A DNA stretch of 64,000 nucleotides from Cyclospora cayetanensis (taxonomy: Eukaryota > Apicomplexa > Conoidasida > Eucoccidiorida > Eimeriidae), in assembly GCF_002999335.1 (NCBI RefSeq), contig NW_020312763.1, positions 358,145 through 422,144 of the forward strand. Reading direction: 5' to 3'. How positions within the stretch are numbered: position 1 is the stretch's first letter; every line of letters begins with the position of its first letter. A program made the position numbers and the translations under genes. The notes below the pieces were generated by a model. It had not been told where the DNA came from and did not search any database. It saw only the letters and a program-made list of their open reading frames with translations. This document shows, one piece after another, positions 21,580-35,507 of the stretch.

Positions 21580-24500
21580 GCTACTACCCTGACTTCACGT
21601 TGCACACTGGTTACTGCCGCCTCAACAGGCGTTGTGCAACCATGAACGTTTATCTCCAAGCAGTTTTTTTCCAGCTGGTCACAGTACTGATTTACCAAAT
21701 AAGTTGATCAGATTTACACACCTGTTTTAGGAAAACCTGGCAACCTACTGCATCCCCAGCCGGTGGGATGAGGGGGTGATAGCTACATCGGTTCCCGTAG
21801 ATCGACATTGATATGTAGACTCAATACAAACTCTTAAAATGATCGGGATTTTCCCTAAACTCCAGTTTTTCCTTGCATTCGCCTTTCGGTGTTCTCAAAA
21901 AGAGTGGAGAAGAAGAGCTGTGATGGGCGTAACAAGCTGCATAGTTTGAGAACTCCGCCCATTGACACCTAGCTTGAAACGGCATCAACAGCACACGCAT
22001 ACAACATTCCACCTTGGTCTATTGATGTTAAAGCACTGTCCCCCAATTGATGTAAAGGCCACACATAGCAGTTAGTAAATGCATTATTAATAGTATGTTA
22101 ATACAGTGAGTGTAATAGAACGTGTTCCAGTGCAACTCAGGCCGTTACACCTTTTACTACGCTATATCTATTAAGCCAAGAAATTGTGAAAATGGTCTAG
22201 TTGGTCTCGCTATTCGAAAAGAACTCATTGCAAAATAGCGTCTATCGTCGAGTAGTGCCGAAAGCACCAGACAAAGTGCGTTACAGATGAGTTCCATGCA
22301 AGGCAAACTCCAGATTATAATTCAATAACTCTAAACATTGTTGCTGAATATCACATTCATTTCTTTTAGTCAAACAGGGAGGTGTAACCTACGTGAGGGT
22401 GTGGGGAAGTAGTTCTCTTGTAGATTTGTCATAGAGCCACTGATTCCGCGTCGTTAAGCCAAAAGCTGCTGATTCAATTGGAAGTATAAGCATAACATGC
22501 AATTGTGTGTAATGCCCATTAGTTGAGGCTGCAATCCGCTGCTGCGCCTGCCTTACTGGAAGCTTGTTTTGCTTCTTCAGCGCAATGCTTGCTGCGCTTG
22601 ACTTGCAAAAAAATGCTGCGAACGCCGGGGGTGCACATTTTGCATGCATTGGCATGCCTCTTTGGGCACAATCCTATCTTAGCGAAAGCAATTCCATCGT
22701 ATCCTGATATTGAAGTCAAGCATACCTCTTTCGCTCTCAAAATCCTCTGCATCACGAGTCGTTATTGACTCCTTTCTGCGGTATCTCCAGTTTCACGCAT
22801 TTCTAGGGTAGCTTCAAAAGTTTACGTTTTTTGGCTGAGCTAATAGATAACTTAAAAGATCAATGCACTCCAGTTGCTTTTGATGGCCAGCACTGGCATA
22901 GCGCTTGCCTCTGCCGGCCAGCCCGGCCATTTTAGGCTTCAAGACCACAAGATATGGAGATAACGCCTCGTTGAGCAGCGGTATCAACTCAATGGAAGCC
23001 GTACTTCAAGCACAAACCATGCATTTGCCAACTAGCCAAAGAAGGTGGTACAACAATGGTAGATTGAAAGCGTCAGCCTGCCGCCTTCTGTGTATTTATC
23101 GCTTCCGTTGCCAAAGCATTGCTGAAAGCGTATTTTTGCAAGTAAACTCCAGATCAGGGAACCCAGAAGCAAGCTTTAGGGCACGCAGAAGAAGGTGGAG
23201 TGGATATAAATTCTTACGTCGTATGTACGAACACAAGGTTCATGCCAGGGTGGACACAATAACCATTTCCTCGATGCTCAGGTTTCTTGCTTATCGCGCC
23301 TGCTGTATCCCAGCAGCCACACGAACATGTTACAGAGTACGTTTGATGCATTAAGAGAAAACGAAGTTTGCCTGCATAGGTATCGAGCAGCACCCCTATA
23401 CAGAGCGCTTTGTCCATGTGTTCGTAGCCTCATCGTAGTAATGTGCAGGGAGCAACCCCCGGAGAGCTACGTAATCGGCGCTTGATGATAAATGTTCGAC
23501 TACTTGCTGGCGCTGATTGCCGTCAAGTCAAAGCCACGATTGCGCACCATAGCAGACAGCCATAGGATTGGCACTATTTTGAGCACTAGTTGTCAACATC
23601 TGTTCCGCGCACTTGCTGCACGGGACCAATTACCGATAATGGGTCAGCACATGTTGGGGGACATGTTTATGCCAGTGCTCACTACCCAGTCGATGGTGTA
23701 TGCACCAGCCCCGAACAAACAGACAAATCAAGAACCTGGAGGTACCTGCACGAGCAAGATGTATGTTTTACAACTTCCGGCTAGGATTTACACTCTTACT
23801 GCCCCCCTTGTGCATAGCTGAGGTTAAAGTGATGGGTTTTTTGGAGTATACATTAATCTCATGACTGACACTAACTTTGCTGTGTTTTCTCCCTTGTATA
23901 TATATGTATATATATATATATATATACATATATAAGGCACCATTGAGCGGTGAACGCAGCGACATACTACTTGTTCTCGTATATCCCATTCATCCCTTTG
24001 AGGAGGCACATATCTACGTACTCTAATTCCCTCGTCTTTACGGAGAGACGGTAAGCCATGTGAAAAAACTATAACGCTCTGCATTCAGCATGATGCTCCA
24101 TACAACATTAACGATGATTCTCACGAGCAAACCCAGATTCCGCGGCCTATCTGCGAAGTCATTATGGGTCCTCTGTCTGTTACTGTTACCATGGGGTAAC
24201 GACAGTCTACAGCTCACCAGATAGCATGGCGCTGCACTAGGGACACTATATATGCTTTGCTTCGCACTGTGTTTGGCAGTGCAGGAAGCACTGCGGCAGG
24301 AGCAGCTTCAGTCGGTAAGGTTTATAATACCAATAGCCATGGTTAGTTTGCCTGCAGCGGCTCTATCTACAGAATCGACATTGACGACTCCTTTTACCAG
24401 TTTGGTTGAGGTGCCGTTTTGGTGTAGTCGGACAAGGGAGTGTGGGGTAGTGTAAACAGGCTTTCCTTGATGTGCGGTAAGGGATGGCAGGGTTGGTCTG

Positions 24501-27500
24501 AGCGCCTGTTGGTGAAGAGTCAGAGTACGCTTTGGCAGAGCAACTATGTTGTGCGTTGGGGCTCTGTGAAGTGTAGATATGGGGCTGCGTGGAACGACGT
24601 ACTACAAGCAGCTATGCACGATTTCGAGTTTGCTTTGCTGACCAACAGCAGAGTTTATGCGGACACACTGCGGAGCGATCATTCAGAACCGACGTAATTC
24701 AGTCAGTTCGCACCCTCGCTGCCAATTTAATTAGGCTCTCTCTGCCCTCTTGTGTGTGCCATTGTTGTAAATTGCTCCAATGAACAATTTCGAGTTGCAG
24801 CAGAAAAAGCTGAAAGTTATCGATCAATGGAGGCATAAGGGAATAGAGGCAGAGGACAAATGGCTGCCAGACTCGAAGCTAGGCGGTATCGAATGGTTGA
24901 GAACGAAGGGGCTGGGCACAAAAAGGTAATGATAAAAGTAGGGGAGTGGACGGCAACAGTCAGAGGGAAACAAAATGGCCAAATAGAACAAACGGAATTA
25001 TACAGGGACTGGAGGGAAAATGGGATAAGACAAAATCTAGGGGGTTTAGGCAAGCAAGCAACGAAGGATAAGGGTACATAGGTTCATAAAGGGCCAAATA
25101 AAGAAAGATTCGGCTACCTAAGCGACACATTCGCCAGTAAGCGGTTCCACAATCAAAATCAATAGCTGTCTTTATTTTCACAAAACGGATCCGCTTTTGT
25201 CCTATTTGCTAGTGTGAGGCATGCTCATGTTCATTCTATAATCTTCAATTGCTAATGTATCCACATGTTTTCCTTCGTCCAGGGTCCTCCCACCATTACC
25301 TTTTACGGTTTTTATATATCGATTAGTGGTGCTTGTAGTCGCTGTCCATTTTGCGTCTTGGCTCTACCCACTAACGTGTATTAATACAAGGGTTGATGAC
25401 TTCTGTGGTCACTGCTAATCTAGGTGCTGTAACTTTGCAGATTGCTGACACAGCAGGCAATGGGGTAAAAGAAAGGCTTAGCTTCACATAAGCTCCGATG
25501 TAGAGAGGTCCGTGCGGTAAATTGATCGAAACCATGCATCACAATAATAATTGCGCGCGCTTCGATGCGTTAGTAACTAGGATATTTGTAGACAGGCAAT
25601 GTACTTTTCATTACTCGCGAATGCACGTGGAAATAAATAAAGTATGCAAACGTGCATCTTTGTCGAACTTTCATTCATGCAAAGAAGTCACCAGTGACCC
25701 AGGGGCGCAGAGCAACCTGAGCCTTATGTCCTGGCCATTGTCATTGCTCCTCCTTGTATTATCCTGTTGCTTTCATGCATCCCACAGTATCCTTACTCAG
25801 GTAACTTCCGCCTACCGTTTTGCTTCTGACTAGCTGCTGTCTACAGTCTCTTCGATTTGTTCTGCTCTTTCATGAAGGGTAAACTTTTGACAGCTTTCTA
25901 GAGATACAACAGCCAACAGCCAACAAGTCTTTCTAGTCGAATAGCCAGGCATGTAGCTATTCTTAGGGCTATTTCGCCATCTTGTGAGCACGCGACCAGG
26001 GATACCTAGGGGTAGAGGTCCATGAGGGTCGCTATCGGTTGCTCATGCACATGTACAGGTATCCTTACTAATGCAACATTCGCTAGCGGCGCATTAGTCG
26101 TCATACTAACAACCGACACTACCAGATATGGACCAAGGCGTAGAAAAGTGTTACCGCGTATTTCCCAAAGTAAAATTGAATTGCAAGGTGCTAGTGTTTG
26201 GACGCTACGCCGCGAGCTTAGGCTTCGCTGTGTAACCATTGGCCCGCTGTCATCGAAATGAAAAGTATGACGTATCAACTCCTAATGCTCTGGACAAAAT
26301 ACATTGTCTTTTTCGAATCAATCACCGATTCGGGATGCGGCGGATCAAACGCTAATAGAGGCCAGCAAACGTCGGAGTGATCTTTTCAAAAAGCCGAGAC
26401 TGCGTGACGCAGAAATGAAGTGTTACAAACACCCTGATCCTATCAATTAAGTCGTGTTGTGCAGAGAGAAACGTATGAAACGGAAGAGGTGTTCCATGTC
26501 ATTGCCTGACGACTGCATACGCAGCAAAGCAAAACCTCCAAACTTGAAGCGCCTAACGGACCCTGTGCTCATTACTTTATGCTCTTACATCAAACCCTGA
26601 AGCGCATAACCAACACCCTGAGTAATCGACTCCTACCTAATAATACTCAATTAACTTTGTAAAAATGCCTTCGTCGTTCCTGGCTACAGCTGTGTTCAGA
26701 AGCTGTGGCAACAGAACCACCAGAAGCGAGCAGAAGCAACGCAGTTTACAGCATTCGAGAATAGCCTTGGGGTGATTGCAAATATGCGTACAACTGTGTT
26801 TCTTGTAAGTAGTTCACCCAAGTAAATAGATTAGGAATTAGGTTTTGGGGCTTTGGTTGGGGGTACTAGAAGAAAGAGGCTTACAGGATACTTCCCGCAA
26901 ATAGAAAGACCTGTCGCCACCAGCTTATTGGAAAAGCCTACACCATAAATCACACGATTTACCCGAAAAAGGCTGAGCTCTTAAATATGGAGGCGATCTG
27001 TGTGATGATGCCACTGGCAGAAAATATGCATCAGCATTTGGGATTTGGGCTACCTCAGCTCCGCTGCTCGGTTATAGAAGTGATAGCGTTTCTGCTCCCC
27101 TGCAGCACACAATTTCGTGTCACTGTCTCTTGATACCTCTGTTCTTCTGCCTTACTACTGGCCTACTGTCCTCAATCCTACTTCCTGCTATCTGCATTTT
27201 TTGCCTCCGTGTTCTTTATCTTTCCAAAAGTTTTGCTTCCCATTCTTCTCCTTTCTGCCGGTCTGTCATCCCAGCGCATTTCATGCTAGTTGGTTGTTTC
27301 TTTGAGCCCTCCGCCCACCTCTACTTAAGCGTGACACTTTCTCACCTGGTCTGGCAGTACGGCTCAGAAAAGACGATTCAGGCATAAGGCTTGCGGAATG
27401 GAGACGCCCGCAAAGTCGTTAGGCATACAGTTTAGTCAGGGTGCACGACTCCCCGGACTCACTTCTGTAGTCAAGGGTAGAGGTAGGTTGGACAGAGGCT

Positions 27501-30500
27501 CCTCCAAATAGTAGTAGGCATACCTGCTTTTACACAAAGTCGAATAATACGACAAGACCCATGGCTTAAACATTGGCTCCAAAGTCCGATTCCGACACCG
27601 CAGGGGCAGCTTACCGAGGCCTCCCGTGGCAGAAATCAGAAGAAATGATCAACAGATTCGCCTACGCACGCAACATACAACACAGTTGGAAATTTTTAGT
27701 TCTACAGCCCTCACAAAAATGCTTTATTTCAAAATCTACAACATTCGTTCATTTAGCTTTTTTCAACGCTTGTTCAAAGGCTAAATGAGCGATAAACCCT
27801 CCGCCCAAAGAGCCCATCCTAAGCTGTAAGGTATGAAGCCTCACGTCGTGCAAGAAGTAATTGATCAGTACATCAGCGAGCTTTTGGCATCTTCTTGGTG
27901 CCTTAAGCATCCCACAATCATTGGGATTATCTACATGCCCATGCAAGCCAAGCATCCGAAATCGCAAACTCCAAACTCATGCATACGGTGTATGCGTAGT
28001 GAGAACGGCTTCAGCCTTTTAGTAAACGTATAGAGGAACAGCAAATGTGCTCTGCCCAGCTCTTAAAACGCTAAAAAAAACTTCGAATGAAACCTAACTA
28101 GCTCCGGGAAAACATGTCTGATGAAAGAAAGCATGAGTTCCAAGCTGTGCCCTCTTCGTCTCCCGGGAAAGACAACTTACATAAAGTCTCGTTTGACTGG
28201 ATCGCTTCTAGGATATCTTACACACCTCAAAACGAAAGCCATATACCATATAATGTAAATTATTTGACCCTACCTCCTAGAACTGTCGCTCATAGCGCCT
28301 CACTGTTAAAACATACTTTCAAAGCCGGAAGCAACCGATCCGTCTAATACACAAAATAACAGAAATCACAAGCCCAATACCAGGAATGTTGATATCTGGT
28401 CACTCACTCTTTGTGTCAAGGGCCGAACCGCCAAGAGGCGTCAAGTACTCCTCGCATTGTTTTGAGGGTAGTGCCAAGCCTATAAGGTGCTTATGGTGGG
28501 AAGGGTCCATTCAAAAGCATCCCTTTCATACAAACCGCAATTCAGATTCCGTAACCCTAAAGCACAAACCCAAATCAACTCGGGCTATAAGCGCCATACC
28601 AACGAAGAAAACGGAATAAAAACAAGTGCAAACTTCAGGAAATATACGAGGTACCAGCATTGGGTTTGGCTTCAAGGCGTTAAGATTACATGTTAGAGGG
28701 ATCCACTTGTTTTCAGGTGCAGGCAGTCGTATGACCAAGAAAATAAAGACTCGCGTGACTGCAAATACAGACCATAAGCTAAGCGTTATGTTGCAAGGGC
28801 TAAGCATCTTAAAACACGAATATAAAGAGGGGGACACGACTCAAACGAATTTGCTGTGTACACATGTAGAGAAGTAGACGTGTGTGCAGAGCTCGAAGCC
28901 ATAGCCTGTAAACTAAAGCCCGACCCTGAGCTCCGATCACCATAGCTCAGTCCCTATACCTAGCTTACGGGCAGGTGAGAGGTGATGTGCCTCCATCACA
29001 AACTTTGTAGCAGCAATCCAACCAGCGCTGCAGTTGACTCTTCAAGATGGTACTTGCAATCAAGACCTAGACACTAATACACTAGCCGAGAAAACCTTGA
29101 TCACGCAACGGTGGAATTCTCTGGAGAGCGCCACCCACCGCAACTAATTCATCGCTGTCTTCTCTTTAGACTGGCCTACTAAAGGCGTTTTGGCCTAGCC
29201 TGCTTTATACATGCTTGAAATACTCTAAAGTCTAGGAATTTGGCCTTACAGCGTGCCTTACACCAAGTTTTTGCGTGTGCAGCCGCCGTACCTCCCGATC
29301 TGCCTGTTGGTTCTATCCTCGGGGTCAAAAGGTAAGGTTCTGAGGATCAAACCCGAGAGATCAGGGTGTATGAATCGGCTTGATTGTTAGTACACACAGT
29401 GTACGGTGCCGATGTACGTGCTATGATCGGCAAACAGTCTGAATATGGTATACAAGGATGGTATATATATGCTTTCTGAGGAGCCTAGTGGGCTGTCTCG
29501 TAAAGATCTTGCCGTATTCGTTCAACTCTTATGCGCAGCATCGACATCACAACAGGTGAGACTTCAGGATTTGTAGACAGGGATTCACAGCCGCAGTGCA
29601 ACACCAAGGTTAATCATCAGCATCAGGAAACACAACTAATCGGTTTGCGCTAGCCAGATGACAGATATGTTACATTAATAAGACAGGACGTACAGTTGCT
29701 CGCGGTGGCTTCGAAAATATTTTGTTACGAACGGCCCCCCTGACTCACAGTTCTCCACTAACTGCTCGCCATTAGGGGCTTTCGCATGCTTTTGTTCGAA
29801 ATCTTTGGGCACATAGTGTGCTTCTGGAAGCTTCTTTACAGTGGAGTTGCGCTGAGCTTGTATTTCATTTTCACACTCACTGACCTGATAATAATCCCTT
29901 GTAATAACCCGATGACAAGGAGCTACTCATGGGCTTTCCAACTTCAAATAATGCTTTTGTACCTGAAATTCAAAAAGGAATCCTTGCTTTACTGGTCTAT
30001 GCTTTACTAGCATTCAAGTCTGAGAGTACTTACGATTAGCTATACGTCGTGCGTTTATAGCTATCGACCGTAAGTTCCCCGATGTGAAGTAAATTCTAGT
30101 GACAGAGGCTGTAAAACAATTTTTATCCTCGTTTGCAGCAAACCATAGCTGGTAATTTCATTTTTCTATCGCAGTTTCTGCGTGTACCCACCGTACAGGA
30201 GAACTAGTGGTTGACAACCGTCCAACGGCAATTCAGTCCCTTGCTTTGCCAAACTGCCTCACCAAAAGAGCGGAGGCTAATCTGATAAGCAAGCAAACGC
30301 GCATTGAGCTTATATCATATTTAGGCGCTTTGGCAGCGTTCTCCCTGTAGTCGTAAGGGTAGAGGGCACAACAAGCAGAGTGAACATTTTAGGGATATTG
30401 CAGGAGTTAAGTGCACCGCGCATTAGCATTTGGTTTTGTATTCTCCAGCGCCAAATACTTTACGTTAGATTGCTTACAAATTTTAAGGATGGCATGCAGT

Positions 30501-30604
30501 TATGCAGATACGCAACTACCTCAAAGCTAAGTTCACTGTCACTTCGTGCTGGACTATTTCGTTCATACACCTCAGCATCCCAAGTACATCAACTCTTTAT
30601 ATGT
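21580..30604. other. About 9 kb without a recognisable gene
   Basis: This long stretch has only short frames on both strands. The longest (22905-23354 plus, 149 codons) is Arg/Ser/Cys-rich with no known motif. Two minus frames at 24960-25181 and 26006-26278 could be RT and protease traces, but I do not call them. The tract 24786-25081 is purine-rich on the plus strand. I see no RNA gene and no CRISPR-like spacing. Confidence 0.45.
23897..23934. repeat. (TA)n microsatellite
   Basis: An alternating T-A run of about 38 bp interrupted by single G and C positions. It is the only long dinucleotide tract I noticed. It can fold back on itself. Confidence 0.9.
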
Positions 30605-31003
30605 TTACACATATTGTAGGCAGATGGTGGAAGTAGAGGAGGTTGTGGGAGGGCATGTGCATATTTTAAGGCGTTTCGCCCTACTGGGTGTTCCTTGATT
30701 GCCCAGACTGGCAGCCAAAACGTGATTGGACAGACAAAACTTTTTCCTTGAAACACTTCCTGTGATCATGGTAAGATGGGTAACCCCATGTAGCATAGCA
30801 CATAAACAGCGACAGACAAATAGGATATAAGGCTTGCTAAGACCGGGTCCAATAGACAGCACACCAATGTCATATTGTTCTGAAGATTTCAAAGAAAGAA
30901 TATGTTTGGGGATGCGATTTGTTTGCAGTATGAATGCTGAAGTGAGCCTACAAGGTGGACTTTCCACAGGCCACGCCTCTTGTTGTCTGTCTGCACATAT
31001 CAC
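30605..31003 (-). pseudogene. Integrase catalytic core fragment (T7)
   Basis: The frame reads YDIGVLSIGPGLSKPYILFV, then CRCLCAMLHGVTHLTMITGS and NHVLAASLGNQGTPSRAKRL. I align this with '(M)DFxGPLxxxxxILVVVDRLSKMxHxxxxxxxxxA...xDHVxxLHGxPxxIVSDRDxxF'. The same 'FVC' form before the Arg-Leu position recurs in T8, which suggests one family variant. All three catalytic positions are altered. The match is by pattern and spacing rather than identity. Confidence 0.42.
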
Positions 31004-31338
31004 TCACCTAGCCACCATAGACTGAACTTCAGCGCATATTTTTTCGCCAAACTGCGACAACCGCATATGCGAAATAATTGATGCGGACTCAAGGGACAGG
31101 ATAGACTGCGTTTCTTGTATTAAATTTTGCGTTCAGCGTAAACGCACACCAGCTAATATGCTTTCGCTGGCGTGTGGCTGTTTTCTTCAGTGTCCCTGAG
31201 AGATCTTTGAGCAATGGTGCGTATGATATCTGACTTGAAAGCTGGACGCAACGCTTTGTTCCCTTTTTAGAAGAAGATTAACAGAAAAGAGCTTATCTAT
31301 TCATACATGAAAGGATACCCTTACACGAGAAAAGAGGA

Positions 31339-31521
31339 CTAGTCTGCGAATTTTACCAGAAGACATGAAATCCCGCTATACCAATCACATTCGTAGACGC
31401 GACCAATCATGTGGAACAGGTGTATAGGCCATAAAGTTCTGCGAAGGACTTTGAGAGCCGAATTTGTTGAAGTCGGTAAACACACTGATTCCCACAAAAC
31501 TGTGCAGCACATCCCCACCAC
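31339..31521 (-). pseudogene. Integrase zinc-finger end (T7)
   Basis: The stretch SALKVLRRTLWPIHLFHMIG followed by RVYECDWYSG fits 'TxxxxRRxxxWPxMxxxVxxYVxxCxxC', with the first Cys kept and the second changed to Tyr. It lies upstream of the T7 core on the same strand, separated by about 340 bp. Confidence 0.4.
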
Positions 31522-31529
31522 GCATGCTA

Positions 31530-34500
31530 TAAGTATGTTGAAGACAGGATAACCACACAGACGGTGGGATGCCTTTTATTGTGCGACACCCTGTAGATTA
31601 GACTAGAACTGCCTATTACCTGTAGGGTCGTTCACGTATTCTACGTTTTAGGCGCACACACATGCATAGCCAAATTGCCTTATCAAGCAAGCGTGTTCCT
31701 TCAGTACCTCTTCATAAGCATCATACGTGCTGCGAACTCGTCGCTACGGAGCATGTTTTGTTCAGCGCTGAAAGTTATCATATGCGGTTGCAGCTAGTCC
31801 AAGGACCATCCGAAGCAAAGCTCGGTGCTGCATCTATTGTGAAGTCCGGGGCAGTCCAGAAATGCCAACATGGAGCATCTGGAAATGGGTGAGCAACCAT
31901 GACAATCGATTGTTCGGGGGTAGCCGACTTGCGCCACGTGCACACCAGCAGCTTTAAAAACTAGTAGACCTCCGATCCAGGAGCAGGCGTTAACGTAAGC
32001 TGTGTATTTGCATGCAGTGTCCATTTTCGGAAGAATCATTGAACGCGAGAGATTGCTAACATGCGCAAGGGAAATGCGCGTACGGAACAACCAGGTCCGC
32101 GGACGGAAGCACGTGTCTCGGCTATCTAGGGTCACTAGTATATGTAGATGGCACAAATAAGCCCGTTACAATTTAAGGTGAAAGGAAATTTATATGAAGG
32201 AAAAAAATTTGCTTGGAATTTTAGTGTGGCGCTGTGTGGTCGTCAGCATACACCTCCAGAGTAGCGCCATAACACGCTATGTTTCGAAACAGCCATGCGC
32301 GTAATATGTTCTTGCATGCCAATCAGGCAGCCATTCACAGAGTAACAGACATTAGTCCACTGAATACGAGCTATACCATTCAAGCATCTTACTCGTGAGT
32401 GGTGCAAACTGACGTCTACTTTAAGCGTACCTATCGGCGTAGCTAGCATGCAACTCCTTTACGATCGCGTTGTCAGTACATTTCAACGGACTGCTATGTT
32501 CATCAAAGTGAGAAGAGTTGCTTCTCTGTGTGCGTTTTGAAAGCGTAAAGGGAAATGAAATGCATTTAAGATACACGAACGCGATTGTCTAGGCTTGTTA
32601 GGTCTCTCCCAAGGAAGGACGACTCAATGATGCAGAGTGTGCATTGCAAACTGCATGAAATGCGATGTTCCTACTTAGACGACACCGTGTGCGACGGGGT
32701 GCTCTAACTGAGGGTGGGCTGCTCACAGCTATACGGTGCTCTGAGATCCTCGTCGATACTGTAAGCCCCATCTTCCGTTGACCATAATGTTGCTACGCGC
32801 CCTCGAAAGCTCATTACATATTTTCCTAGCATGATAGGATATAGGGTATCTGTGACCGAGGCTAATCTCAATTTTGTAGCTGAACCGGCAACGCAGCCTT
32901 GCAACCGCAAGGTTTGTAACAGTTTGCTGTTTGTATGAATGCTATTTTTCGTGGCTACAGCGGAGCCCTCTCCTAGTCAATGATACACTATAAGCATTTT
33001 GCTCTGGAGGTTTTCGTGGAATATCAATCCAACCCATGTTGGCCACAAAGCCTTTTGTTTGGCATGATTTTTGTATTAGCCATAGCTCTTTTTTTCCATA
33101 TTAACCCTGTTGGCATTTCATTTAAGGATGAAAGGAAACGCTTGTAGTCAAGACCTTCCTCGGTTTGATGCCTAGCTGTAAGATGGGTTATCAGCCCCGA
33201 AAAATATGTTTGCCCGTGTTAGCTGGAATATCAAAAGTATAGAAGCTGTTGTGTTTGATTTACAGTTTGATTATCAGCTGGGACGGTTTTCCGTCTTGTG
33301 GAATTGAAGGTGGTCCCCTCCGCCGCCCGTATTCACAGCGATGCACAATTGATTATCTAAGCACTATTGATTCTTAAGTTCTGTACGTATCCGGCAAGGC
33401 ATCCCATATATAATTTATAATACTATCCACATATGCATTCTTTGGTAAAGCTTTGCCAGAGGATCTTGGGACACGTTGAATTTACACGGTGATTTCAACT
33501 GTCCAAACTTTATATTTTCAAACCATTGTGCACACATTTCATAGACGTTTGCACATGGGTGCTGTTTTGGGGACATTTTATTATGTAGGCCTTTGCAGTG
33601 ATTTTGGATAGCGGCTGCCGGCACAGTGGGGTGCACCATCACCCTGCAGCTCATGAGCCAAATCAGCATCTCTACAGACTTTGGTAGACTAAAAAGGGCT
33701 TATACATTTATTTGGATGACCGCTGTGGGCGGTTATTTTGTTGATGTCTTGATCAGACCTCAGCCACATAGTACTAGTGACACATGCGTTGAGCAGGAAC
33801 TAGGCGTGAAGCCGTATGCTACCGTTCGTGTGCAGCGGGATATACTTACTAACTGCCTACTGCGTGTGTAGCTACTTAAAAATCCATTCCAGTTTCCCAC
33901 TACGTAAATACGCTGTCGCTAGCTGGCCGAGTAGCACAAGCGCTGGTTTAAATGCCTAGAGCGAACGCCGCTTAGCGATGAGTTCCACTGTGACAAATTA
34001 TATCCTTCACGTTGTCCCTATTTGCTGTTTTACCCTTTAGCGTCAGGCCAATAGGCATGATTGTTAATGGTTTGTCGAAATGCACATTTTTTTGAATATG
34101 CAGGGATATACACGGAGTTGGGGGCCCTTCCCATTTGATTGTCATATCCATTAACCCAAAATTTGTGGGATTTGTCCGTGAAACGTCTTCCTGAGGATAT
34201 CTTGTGGATAAATGCCGATTACGGCTGCGTTTTTGTACCATCTCACAGTTTGGTTTCCTTCTCGAGCTTGAGTCATTTGCCTTCACACGGCTCAGCTTTG
34301 AACAAATTTGCATGCCTCTCATGGCTTATTCTACATGCCTGTAGTATGCGCTTGTTGAAGGAAGCTCGATAATAGTGGAGCTGAGCATAGCACCTGCATG
34401 CATATGCTCTGTGGGTGTTCCCGTATCTAGTGGTAGCGGAGACCTATCGCGTTCTATATGTTTTGTCATGGTGTATATCTGCAATCTTTTCGACAGATAT

Positions 34501-35050
34501 GCGTCGTCTTATACAATTGTGCTCCCTGTCGTGCTCTATGACGGACGTATGTTTCTCGGTACTAGCATTTCGGCCAGGTTTTCCGCCTAGAACGTAAGGT
34601 TGTTGCATTGCGAAGATGTCTGAAGATGATTATTTTTAAAGAGACACCGCAATGCAGATGCTCTGCGCCTGCGTCCTATATTCTAGCACCCACCGCGCCA
34701 CTGACTTCACTGGCTATGGCAACGAAACCAGATCAGTTGGAATCATTAGGATGATTAGAACGATAGTACGCTACCTGAATGCATGTCTAGCCACGTAGCT
34801 TCCAATACTTCTTGCTGGGATATCACACGTTATATTAAGGCTTCCTAAGTTGCATTGTTGTCCACATATTGCGGTGTATCTTACTTCGTTTTACCGCGAC
34901 ACAATACGGTGGTAGTGTGGAAAAGCCTAGCCAATTCCATGAGTATCTCAGAAACTGCTGCATGCTTTTGATTTGGAGGTATGCTAGCGATACTACACTA
35001 AAGTGCTTTTAAACTGCATTTTGTATAATGAATTATTTAATATAAGCCCG
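31530..35050. other. No recognisable gene
   Basis: Short frames on both strands. The plus frame at 33626-33871 and minus frames at 31794-32156, 33415-33669 and 33972-34322 are the longest and show no motif I can defend. A tRNA-like patch sits at about 33918-33997 (see rejected items). Confidence 0.45.
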
Positions 35051-35052
35051 TA

Positions 35053-35235
35053 TTACCAAGAGTGAGAAGCGAGATCTGGGATAGTCAGTAAACATACCCA
35101 CAATTGCGGCCCCATGTATTCCCTTGATCCCAGTGTATGCTTCTTCTCTATATTAGGTATCCCTGCTGGTTTATGTAGTCCGTGGACCATGAAGGTGACC
35201 GGTTTTCGTGATTTGCATTTGCGAATTTCCCACAA
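35053..35235 (-). pseudogene. Possible integrase C-terminal module (T8)
   Basis: The stretch HKPAGIPNIEKKHTLGSREY followed by MGPQLWVCLLTI resembles 'SxKLxPRYxGPFxVLxxV', with Arg-(E)-Tyr-Met-Gly-Pro keeping the Gly-Pro of the GPF element. It lies downstream of the T8 core on the same strand, at about the normal distance. Weak alone. Confidence 0.3.
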
Positions 35236-35507
35236 AGGCTTTTTTTTGGAGAGTGCTGGTCTATTAGTCAGGTACCTCTATGCTGATCCCTGTGAAACTA
35301 TTCCACACTAGACGAAGAGTCTAGTTGACTTTGATGGCTATGATATATGGCACTTTAGAGTGCCAAATAATGCCAGCATTACAAAAGACCTGTATTTAAT
35401 ATTATGTTGATGCGGCAAATGCACATGCTGCTGAGTCGTTTTAGCGTGCTAACACCGATGCGCATTGTTTATTTACATAGAAAGCTGTATTGCAATATAT
35501 ACGAGCA

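Larger units (their letters stand above)
30605..31521 (-). mobile_element. T7: decayed Ty3/gypsy integrase
   Basis: Two minus-strand blocks in the right order: a zinc-finger end (31339-31521) and a catalytic core (30605-31003). The RT and RNase H that should lie at higher coordinates (31.8-33.7 kb) were not recognised, although frames of 60-120 codons exist there. Confidence 0.42.

Noticed and set aside
33626..33871. Plus-strand RNase H reading (YTFIWMTAVGG, K-P-Y-A-T-V)
   Set aside because: Only scattered residues fit, with no neighbouring RT or integrase on that strand.
33918..33997. tRNA-Leu-like patch (AGCTGGCCGAGTAGC resembling an A box, then a CTGGTTTAAATG anticodon-arm-like stretch)
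   Set aside because: The anticodon stem does not pair, and no GGTTCGANTCC-type T arm or acceptor stem follows. At most a tRNA-derived relic; not supportable as a gene.
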